From Sulfuriflexus sp032250955 (GTDB taxonomy: Bacteria; Pseudomonadota; Gammaproteobacteria; AKS1), in NCBI RefSeq assembly GCF_032250955.1, contig NZ_JAVVES010000076.1, positions 1 through 11,622 on the forward strand: 11,622 nucleotides of DNA, in the 5' to 3' direction. Positions 6,052 through 11,622 of this stretch are shown here, in pieces; position 1 is the first letter of the stretch; every line of letters starts with the position of its first letter. Both the position numbers and the translations under genes were made by a program. A model generated the notes under the pieces. That model had not been told where the DNA came from, made no database searches, and worked only from the letters and a program-made list of their open reading frames with translations.

Positions 6052-6945
6052 ATGAGTCATCCTCGCGTAACCCTTGAACAATGGCGGGCCTTGCAGGCGG
6101 TCGTTGATAACGGCGGCTTCGCGCAGGCGGCAACGGCACTGCACCGTAGCCAGTCCTCGGTCAGTTATACGCTGGCAAAGTTACAGGAACAGCTGGGCAT
6201 CCCGGTGCTGCGCATCGAGGGCCGCAAGGCCATCCTGACCGATGAAGGTGAAGTACTGCTGCGTCGCGCCAGACACCTCCTGCAAGAGGCCATCGAGCTG
6301 GAACAGTTTGCCGCTGGCCTGGGGCTCGGCTGGGAAACGGAGGTGCACCTCGTTGTCGATGCCGCCTTTCCCACTGACCTTTTGCTACGCGCCCTAAGTC
6401 GCTTCGCGCCACGTAGTCACGGTAGCCGTGTGCAACTCAACGAAGTCGTATTGTCCGGGGCGGAAGAGGCGCTGGCGCAGGGGAGTGCGGATCTGGTTAT
6501 CGGAGCCAGCATGCCTGCCGGCTTTCTCGGCGACCCCTTGCTCGATATCGAATTTATCGCTGTTTCCCACGCCAGCCATCCACTGCAACAACTGCAGCGT
6601 CAGATAACGACCTCGGACCTGGAGCGGGAACTGCAGATCGTCATTCGCGATTCCGGTGTCCGCCAGCAACGCGACGTCGGCTGGCTCGGTGCCGAGCATC
6701 GCTGGAGCGTCAGTAGTATGGAAACGGCAATAACGGCGGTGGTCGATGGGCTTGGTTACTGCTGGCTGCCGGAACACAGTATTTGCAAGCAACTTGAAGC
6801 CGGTGTGCTCAAAGCCTTGCCCTTGCGCGAGGGTGGCCGCTACAAGGCGACCCTCTACCTGGTTTACGGCCAGCCAGGCGAGCCGGGGCCCGGGACACAG
6901 TTGCTGGCAGAATTGTTGCGCGACGAGGCGCGAGCCAGGCCCTAG
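6052..6945 (+). CDS. LysR-family transcriptional regulator (YhaJ-like)
   Basis: A 297-residue LysR regulator of standard length: an N-terminal winged helix-turn-helix (about 7-65, recognition region FAQAATALHRSQSSVSYTLAKL) and a periplasmic-binding-protein-like effector domain (about 92-290). The linker phrase GLGWETEVHL, followed by AAFPT, closely parallels ARGWETHLTI...LVPT of E. coli YhaJ, from memory. The frame is open back to 5959, but the ATG at 6052 is chosen because LysR proteins begin only a few residues before the LEQWRAL helix. The longer version would run through the LysR site. No Shine-Dalgarno precedes 6052, and a TATATT at 6040-6045 could give a leaderless or nearly leaderless message. 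It is divergent from the DoxX-yqjG-pirin operon, its likely target. YhaJ responds to dinitrotoluene products and quinone-like electrophiles. The effector here is unknown. It converges on the giant minus-strand gene with only 6 bases between stop codons. Confidence 0.9.
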   Translation: MSHPRVTLEQWRALQAVVDNGGFAQAATALHRSQSSVSYTLAKLQEQLGIPVLRIEGRKAILTDEGEVLLRRARHLLQEAIELEQFAAGLGLGWETEVHLVVDAAFPTDLLLRALSRFAPRSHGSRVQLNEVVLSGAEEALAQGSADLVIGASMPAGFLGDPLLDIEFIAVSHASHPLQQLQRQITTSDLERELQIVIRDSGVRQQRDVGWLGAEHRWSVSSMETAITAVVDGLGYCWLPEHSICKQLEAGVLKALPLREGGRYKATLYLVYGQPGEPGPGTQLLAELLRDEARARP

Positions 6946-6951
6946 TCGAGC

Positions 6952-9900
6952 TTATTTTTTCTCCTGCCGTTCATCTCCGCCTGCGCTTTCTACAATCTTT
7001 GTGGTCTTGCGCCACAGGCCTGCCGTCGAGTAACAACCCCAGCCCCATTTCAACCAGCGCAGCAGGGCAAATGCCAGCCATAAGGCCCAGGCCAGCATCA
7101 ATATGCGGTATACGAGCATCGGCACCGACAGCACCCAGGCAGATTGCGGGATCGCTGCGACACGATCCTGGTACCAGTTCATGTTGTAGGCCGATGAACC
7201 ATTGCCGGCGACGATCATGTCAGGGTGCCCAAGCAGGCCTTGCTGAACCGCAAAGACCAGTAACCAGAGTGCCGTGAGTGTCAACAGACCCAGCATGACC
7301 TGTATGGCATTGAAATTGGTATTGCTAACCGTCGATTGCAGACGGCAGCGTGCGCCCAGCGCCAATAACCAGCCAACCACGATAAGACCGGCGATCACCG
7401 ATACCTGGCTCAGGCCGATGGCTAATAACAGCCATTGCCAGCTACCGAGTGGTGTTACTTTGGTGCGACCGAGAACAAAGGCTATGAGGACGATAACGAT
7501 CAGCACGCCCCAGTACAATACGGCCGGGCCGAGACGTGGTCCACCGGTTAACAGGACCCAACGATCATGACCCAGTTGCAGATTGACACGATGATTGACA
7601 CTGGGGAGGCCGAGACCTATCTCGTCGGTCCGGTAACGCAGGGATACCGGGCGGCTATCCCGCCACTTCAGATTGAACTGTTGCTCACCGGGCACAATCG
7701 GCAAGGTGACACGGCCAGCTTCCTGGCGTATCGGCTGCGCGCGGCCGTTAATGGTTACACTCTGTAATTCAACGGCTTCGGGCAGCGTCAGGGTATGCTG
7801 GCCACCCTGGCTGCTGCGCAGACTGACTTCCAGTGCACTGGCTGTGGCCCGTTTGCCGGGCTTGATGGTTAAGCGGCTGTCGTCAATGGTCAGCGTTTGC
7901 CCTTCAACACCTTGTGGCCGGGTAATCATCAGGCTGGCCGTTTCACCCGCGTAAGGCCGCCATTCCGGTAACCACTGCCCGGCACGATCAAGGTGATGCA
8001 CGACCGGAATCCCTCCCAGCTCGACGTGCCAGAGAGGACTGATGTCGGCACGCCAGACCTCGGTCCACTGCGTGGTTTCTGCCGCTTGCAGCTTCAGGAC
8101 ATCCTGCTTCTCGAGTGTAGAGAGCCAGTGCATTTGTGACTGTTCGGGCGACATGCTTATCTGCACCTGGCCATTCTCTACGCGGACATCCTCGGTAATA
8201 ACCGACTCGCCCGCAAGCAAAGGAAACGCCATGGCGATGGCATTGCCCGTTGGCGAGACACGTTGCACGAGGGTTTCCACCTGCCAGTCCAGACCGAGCC
8301 GGAAGGTCCGGTAGACAACCGCAAAGGTGGGTAACACACCGGGTGCCAGGGTATCCCTTTCTGATCCTGCCTGTCCGGACTGCAAGCGGGTCAGTTGCAA
8401 CTGTCGATCCGGGACACCATTGTCATTCACCCCGGCAATTGTCCAGCCGTGTGCCGTGACCTCAACAAGGTGTGGGGTTAATGGCAGCGGCAGGGTAAAA
8501 CTGTTGCGCGCTGGCATAACTCCACGCATGATCACCTGGTGCAGACCCTTGCCAACATTCATCCATAACTCCCCGGCCGGGTTGCGGTACAGGCCATCGG
8601 CACTCTCGCCGTCCAGTGATACGGTTTCCGGTAACCATTGTTTTACATGCGCAGGTAAGGGTATGGCCGTATTCGCCTGTGCATGCACAGCCATCGTCAG
8701 CGTCATTATGTCGTCTTCTGCATGCAATGACAGAGCAGGGGACTGTGCGCAAGCGGGCAGGCAGTCCGGCGGTGCTGTCAGGCGTGTCTTGAGTTCTGTC
8801 AGGCGTGTCTTGAGTTCTGTCAGGAGTTTCTCATCCGGGAAAGCGGCCTGTGCATCACTCATGCTGAGTGGTAACAGTGCCGCCAGTAACATGACGGGCA
8901 TCAATCTACTTAGCTTGAAACTGAAGCCGCTGTCTTTACGGTAGTCGATACCAAACAGATAGATCGAGAAAGCGACCAGCAGAATAACGCGCAAGAAGCT
9001 CAACACGAGATTCATGCCCGGCGTAATAAACATCACATCGACCTGTTGTTGCTGCGAGACAGGCCCATTCCAGGTCAAGGGTATAGAACGCCAGTGCCAT
9101 TGCGGCAAGCCCGGTCCGGTCTGGATGTTCGCCTTCGGGTCAATTTTTGACAACGGCACATTGCGGGCATGAACACTCTCGCGAATGCTGCCATAACTGT
9201 TGAACAAGCCGTCCTTGCTCAAGATATCTTCCGGCGCGCGGGCTTTCCCGGGACTGGCTACTTTGCTTTCCGCTGTTTCAGGCGCCTGGCTGACAGTGTA
9301 TGCCTGTCTCTGTGTCTGCATCTGGCCGGGGAATTCGAGTTGCGGATAAATGCCGGTGCGGATCTCATTCACCATGAAGGGCACAGCGATAAGGATCAGG
9401 GCAACCAGACTGATAGCGCGATAGGTCCGCATAATGCGGGCAAACACCCCGTCCGGCAGGACCCGCAGCAGGGCAATCGCGGCAAGCAGGTTCAGGAAAA
9501 TATATGTCGGCGCCAGCGGCTCATGCCAGAGCAGGGTAACCGTGACCAGCGCGAGCAGGCCATAGCCCCAACTCCACATGCGCGCCGCGGACAGCCCGAT
9601 GATCAGGACCAGGAACAGGTCGAGCAACGTCCAGCGCTGCAGCCAGGAGTGTGGCACATTGTCGGTACCGCGTACCGAGAAGACATCCCAGCCCGGCGGC
9701 AGGTGCAGGTTCGCACGCACTGACTGAAAGTCCTGCTGCCAGCCGGCAGCCGGTATGCTGTTAATGTTGGCGTTCATTCGACTGTCCGCCACCAGGTGTA
9801 GGCTGCCGCGGCGCACTTCGACACCATGGGAGGCCTTGTCCGGTAGGGTGGTAATAAACTGTGGCTCGCCATCAATCACAACACGACCGGGTTGCAACAC

Positions 9901-11061
9901 CGGACTGGCCTCGAGTCGCCAGTGCTGCGTGATACTTCCCTGTATCGTGTCCTTGACGGTGTAGCCACCGCCCTCGTGATCCAGCCAGAGTTCACGATTG
10001 AGAGACAATTGATCCGGGGCCGGCACAGGGTCGCCCCGGCGAACCTGTTTGAAAAGCATGCTGGTGGCCGGGGTTACGCGGTAGGCCGGGAACTTGTGCC
10101 ACTCGGCAGGCAGGCTGGTTTGCCGGGGGTCGACTGTCGGCACTCCCTTGATTTCCACCAGGCGTAGATGATTCTGTGCCCCGAATGACCAGATCTCACT
10201 GTCCGGCCAGGGCGAGGGATTATTCGCCATCGACAGTTCTGTTACTTCACTTGCGGCCCTGGCGAGAACATCAATAGTCCACTTGCCCGGCCGCAATTGC
10301 ACACGTAGACGGCCATCTGGTTCCAGACGAGAGGGCAGGCGGCTGGTTACCTGTAAGGGTATAAATCCATCCAGTAGCGCCTTGCCAACGACCGCCTCGC
10401 GCTGTTTGCCGGCGACGTTGACTACCAGACGTGTAGTGACTCGTTGCGGAACAAGATCGTTAATATGCCGGAAGACCTGGATTTCCAGGTGGTCACCGTC
10501 CCTGTCCTTGACCTGCTTGTCGGCATCGCGTTCGTGCAGCCACAGTTTGCCGTTCGCATCGACATCCGGCACCCGGATACGCTTGCCACTAACAACAAGT
10601 TCGATGATCCCCGTATCGGAAGGGATGAATAATGACTCTGGCATCTGCGACCACTTGAATTGCCCCGCAAGACGGTGCTTACCTGCACTGACCCTTACCG
10701 CGGGCCGGCCATTGCGGATAATGACAACGGCATCCTCGCCGTCGAGCTTGACCTCCTGGGGCCATTGTTCCGCTGCGCCGGGCAGGGTGAGCCAGCTTTC
10801 GGTATAGGCATACCATTGCTGTGAAAATGTGCCCGCGGAAGATCCCAGCTCAAGTGTCAACGCCGCCGGCCAGGCGCAGCGTCTTTGTCCAGCGTCATGG
10901 TAAACAAACGGGCAATGCAGCGATTCCTCGCCAAACAGCACCCAGTCAGCCCATGGCTTCAGTTCATCCGGAACCTGCTGCATGAGGATCGGGTTGGCAG
11001 CCAGGCCGGTATTCAGAGTCAAACAAGCCAGAAATATTATTATGAGCCGGATACTGCGCAT
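6952..11061 (-). CDS. Giant envelope protein of unknown function with full-length internal duplication
   Basis: About 1369 residues from ATG 11061 (numbering used here). A GTG at 11070 would add three residues, but only the ATG has a nearby ribosome site (GGTGA, 5 bases away). I do not recognise the family. N terminus: a signal peptide ending near TGLAA (about 22). Half 1 has a Cys pair (50, 62), a large beta-rich periplasmic part to about 475, four membrane helices (about 479-567), an extracytoplasmic loop, and a fifth helix (684-703). Then comes a short basic cytoplasmic stretch and a second signal-peptide-like segment (719-739, RLMPVML...SDAQA). Half 2 repeats the plan: Cys pair (767, 771), beta-rich part to about 1175, four helices (about 1180-1273), a loop, and a last helix (about 1310-1335), with a basic tail. 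Matching blocks lie about 710 residues apart: QWPQEVKLDGE/QWLPETVSLDGE, EIWSFGAQNHLRLVEIKGVP/EVWRADISPLWHVELGGIP, RANLHLPPGWDV/RVNLQLGHDRWV. It may be an envelope assembly, polysaccharide or sensing protein; that is a guess. Confidence 0.85.
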   Translation of the reverse strand: MRSIRLIIIFLACLTLNTGLAANPILMQQVPDELKPWADWVLFGEESLHCPFVYHDAGQRRCAWPAALTLELGSSAGTFSQQWYAYTESWLTLPGAAEQWPQEVKLDGEDAVVIIRNGRPAVRVSAGKHRLAGQFKWSQMPESLFIPSDTGIIELVVSGKRIRVPDVDANGKLWLHERDADKQVKDRDGDHLEIQVFRHINDLVPQRVTTRLVVNVAGKQREAVVGKALLDGFIPLQVTSRLPSRLEPDGRLRVQLRPGKWTIDVLARAASEVTELSMANNPSPWPDSEIWSFGAQNHLRLVEIKGVPTVDPRQTSLPAEWHKFPAYRVTPATSMLFKQVRRGDPVPAPDQLSLNRELWLDHEGGGYTVKDTIQGSITQHWRLEASPVLQPGRVVIDGEPQFITTLPDKASHGVEVRRGSLHLVADSRMNANINSIPAAGWQQDFQSVRANLHLPPGWDVFSVRGTDNVPHSWLQRWTLLDLFLVLIIGLSAARMWSWGYGLLALVTVTLLWHEPLAPTYIFLNLLAAIALLRVLPDGVFARIMRTYRAISLVALILIAVPFMVNEIRTGIYPQLEFPGQMQTQRQAYTVSQAPETAESKVASPGKARAPEDILSKDGLFNSYGSIRESVHARNVPLSKIDPKANIQTGPGLPQWHWRSIPLTWNGPVSQQQQVDVMFITPGMNLVLSFLRVILLVAFSIYLFGIDYRKDSGFSFKLSRLMPVMLLAALLPLSMSDAQAAFPDEKLLTELKTRLTELKTRLTAPPDCLPACAQSPALSLHAEDDIMTLTMAVHAQANTAIPLPAHVKQWLPETVSLDGESADGLYRNPAGELWMNVGKGLHQVIMRGVMPARNSFTLPLPLTPHLVEVTAHGWTIAGVNDNGVPDRQLQLTRLQSGQAGSERDTLAPGVLPTFAVVYRTFRLGLDWQVETLVQRVSPTGNAIAMAFPLLAGESVITEDVRVENGQVQISMSPEQSQMHWLSTLEKQDVLKLQAAETTQWTEVWRADISPLWHVELGGIPVVHHLDRAGQWLPEWRPYAGETASLMITRPQGVEGQTLTIDDSRLTIKPGKRATASALEVSLRSSQGGQHTLTLPEAVELQSVTINGRAQPIRQEAGRVTLPIVPGEQQFNLKWRDSRPVSLRYRTDEIGLGLPSVNHRVNLQLGHDRWVLLTGGPRLGPAVLYWGVLIVIVLIAFVLGRTKVTPLGSWQWLLLAIGLSQVSVIAGLIVVGWLLALGARCRLQSTVSNTNFNAIQVMLGLLTLTALWLLVFAVQQGLLGHPDMIVAGNGSSAYNMNWYQDRVAAIPQSAWVLSVPMLVYRILMLAWALWLAFALLRWLKWGWGCYSTAGLWRKTTKIVESAGGDERQEKK
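8775..8824. repeat. 21-base tandem repeat inside the giant gene
   Basis: Two perfect 21-base copies (8775-8795 and 8796-8816), each beginning CTGTCAGGCGTGTC, are followed by 8 bases of a third (8817-8824). The unit is seven codons, so the frame is kept. On the minus strand it encodes the heptad TELKTRL twice (residues about 748-761), right after the internal signal-peptide-like segment of half 2. The two copies are identical in DNA, so the duplication is recent or the tract varies by slippage. Confidence 0.9.
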
Positions 11062-11089
11062 GACGATCACCGTTTGTTTGTATTTCTTG

Positions 11090-11117
11090 TTTATAAACGT
11101 GAGCCGATGGCAGGCAA
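11090..11117 (-). promoter_or_regulatory. Candidate sigma70 promoter for the giant envelope protein
   Basis: On the minus strand TTGCCT (11117-11112) and TATAAA (11095-11090) are separated by 16 bases. Transcription would start near 11083, leaving a short leader of about 20 bases with GGTGA before ATG 11061. The -10 box lies inside the small palindrome GTTTATAAAC. Confidence 0.45.
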
Positions 11118-11257
11118 AACCGCCTCCAACCAGGCTACGAAAAGGATGACTTTTTTATTATGTTATTAGTGGTATAACCAAATCATGGTCCCTTCGCAAC
11201 CTTCATTGTGCAATTAGCAAACACCCTCATCTTGTGCTCAATCTACCCTTGCATTGA

Positions 11258-11275
11258 TTTCAGAGTAACCTGAAA
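11258..11275. repeat. Short inverted repeat TTTCAG-N6-CTGAAA
   Basis: Perfect 6-base arms (11258-11263 and 11270-11275) enclose 6 bases. It lies about 12 bases upstream of the -35 element of the TSUP promoter. It could be an upstream regulator site, but short repeats like this also occur by chance. Confidence 0.3.
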
Positions 11276-11287
11276 AGGGGGAATAAT

Positions 11288-11315
11288 TTGACTGCATATT
11301 ATAACATGTTATAAT
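11288..11315 (+). promoter_or_regulatory. Strong sigma70 promoter for the TSUP gene
   Basis: TTGACT (11288-11293) and a perfect TATAAT (11310-11315) are separated by 16 bases. Transcription would start near 11322, giving a leader of about 62 bases that contains the GAGGAG ribosome site (11371-11376). The spacer and -10 box are covered by the 24-base palindrome. Confidence 0.65.
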
Positions 11316-11318
11316 ATG
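11295..11318. promoter_or_regulatory. Perfect 24-base palindrome, probable operator
   Basis: The half-site CATATTATAACA (11295-11306) is followed by its exact reverse complement (11307-11318), with no mismatch and no spacer. It begins one base after the -35 hexamer and covers the whole spacer and -10 box, the position of a repressor site that blocks RNA polymerase. Symmetry and placement fit a dimeric regulator, but the family cannot be told; an ArsR-type or GntR-type repressor are possibilities. No repressor gene is next to it in the window. Confidence 0.6.
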
Positions 11319-11383
11319 TTCAATTATTAAGCTATTTCAATTAATTTTCAATAAGTTAGACAGAAAAGGCGAGGAGAAAGAGT

Positions 11384-11563
11384 GTGATAGGTTTTGGAAG
11401 TGAAATGTACCTTGCCGCCGTGGCAGTCCTCGTCGCAGGCTTCATCCGCGGGTTTTCAGGCTTTGGTGCCGGCATGATCCTGGTGCCGGTTTTGAGCCTG
11501 CTCTACAGTCCGGTGGTGGCAGTGGTTACCGTTGCGCTTCTCGAACTGAGGTTCCCCCAATAA
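11384..11563 (+). pseudogene. TSUP (TauE/SafE-type) permease gene truncated by an insertion sequence
   Basis: A GTG start (11384) has GAGGAG 7 bases upstream. The first 54 codons read as the N terminus of a TauE/SafE-family membrane permease: a hydrophobic first helix MYLAAVAVLVAGF, then the conserved loop GFIRGFSGFGAGM, and a second helix beginning ILVPVLSLLY. Family members export or import sulfite, sulfoacetate or other organic sulfur anions and are about 240-270 residues long. After ...VALLE the gene meets the IS end at 11547; five foreign codons (LRFPQ) follow before TAA at 11561-11563. About four fifths of the protein is missing here, though the remainder may lie beyond the element outside the window. 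Promoter, operator and ribosome site remain intact. The substrate cannot be told from this fragment. Confidence 0.75.
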
Positions 11564-11622
11564 AACGGACGATTTAATTACCGGTAGCTCGTTCTTCGTA
11601 CTCCACCGGCGTCATATATTGT
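11547..11622 (-). mobile_element. Right end of an IS3-like insertion sequence (partial, runs off window)
   Basis: The terminal sequence starts TGAGGTTCCCCCAATAAAAC at 11547. The TG-start, the C-run at positions 8-12 and GGAC at about 21-24 resemble IS3-family inverted repeats (for example IS150-like ends). The end of a transposase reading frame lies 27 bases inside, in the expected place for an IS3-family right end. The boundary coincides with the break in the TSUP reading frame. The other end and any target duplication are outside the window. Confidence 0.7.
11574..11622 (-). CDS. IS3-family transposase (OrfB), C-terminal end only
   Basis: The minus strand reads QYMTPVEYEERATGN and then stop (11576-11574). 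The motif x-TPVEYE is the usual C-terminal end of the IS3-family OrfB integrase, just after the DDE catalytic domain. Only 15 codons are in the window; the rest lies to the right. The transposase runs opposite to the TSUP gene it interrupts. Confidence 0.7.
   Translation of the reverse strand, partial: QYMTPVEYEERATGN

Larger units (their letters stand above)
11071..11383. other. 313-base divergent regulatory region
   Basis: This gap between the giant minus-strand gene and the TSUP gene is clearly AT-rich relative to its neighbours. It holds a promoter facing left (11090-11117), a TTTCAG-N6-CTGAAA inverted repeat, a promoter facing right (11288-11315) and a perfect 24-base palindrome (11295-11318). 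No coding sequence in it looks convincing, and no RNA gene was recognised. The stretch at about 11118-11257 shows nothing I can name. Confidence 0.6.

Noticed and set aside
8327..8944. 205-codon plus-strand ORF and other plus-strand ORFs at 6999-10807
   Set aside because: All are antisense to the giant protein, whose frame shows signal peptide, membrane helices and internal homology. Their Ser/Cys/Arg-rich composition suggests chance.
11258..11280. Terminator for the region left of the TSUP gene
   Set aside because: The TTTCAG/CTGAAA hairpin is short and followed by a G-run, not T-run; no transcript from the left is expected to end there.

Overview
The window looks like chromosomal DNA of a gammaproteobacterium. 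The RluA, CysC, YqjG-type and YhaJ-type proteins resemble enterobacterial relatives, base composition is moderate, and ribosome binding sites are of the AGGAG/GAGGAG type. The species cannot be named from sequence alone. No rRNA, tRNA or CRISPR array was seen.

Layout: (1) 1-2366, plus strand: a secreted retropepsin-like protein (156-668), an uncharacterised protein with a degenerate zinc-peptidase-like motif (762-1574) and adenylylsulfate kinase CysC (1722-2366). (2) 2407-3751, plus strand: the pseudouridine synthase RluA, then a stand-alone S24/LexA-UmuD-type autoprotease without a DNA-binding domain, preceded by a short in-frame ORF and an inverted repeat. (3) 3774-6945: a minus-strand operon, DoxX-family membrane protein -> glutathionyl-hydroquinone reductase -> pirin, divergent from a LysR regulator. 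The gene set parallels the yqjF-yqjG / yhaJ-yhaK locus of Escherichia coli, which points to a quinone/aromatic-electrophile response. A textbook ATC-N9-GAT LysR site lies in the divergent promoter region. (4) 6952-11061, minus strand: a giant unrecognised envelope protein of about 1369 residues. It is a full-length internal tandem duplication with a period of about 710 residues. Each half has a signal-peptide-like start, a Cys pair, a large beta-rich periplasmic part and five membrane segments. (5) 11071-11622: a 313-base regulatory region with two divergent sigma70-like promoters. One is overlaid by a perfect 24-base palindrome and drives a TauE/SafE-family (TSUP) permease gene. That gene is cut after about 54 codons by the end of an IS3-like insertion sequence, which runs off the window.

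The most unusual items are the duplicated giant protein with its internal signal peptide, the palindromic operator in front of the IS-broken permease gene, the LexA-like protein lacking both a DNA-binding domain and a polymerase partner, and the conserved quinone-response module with its likely LysR site.
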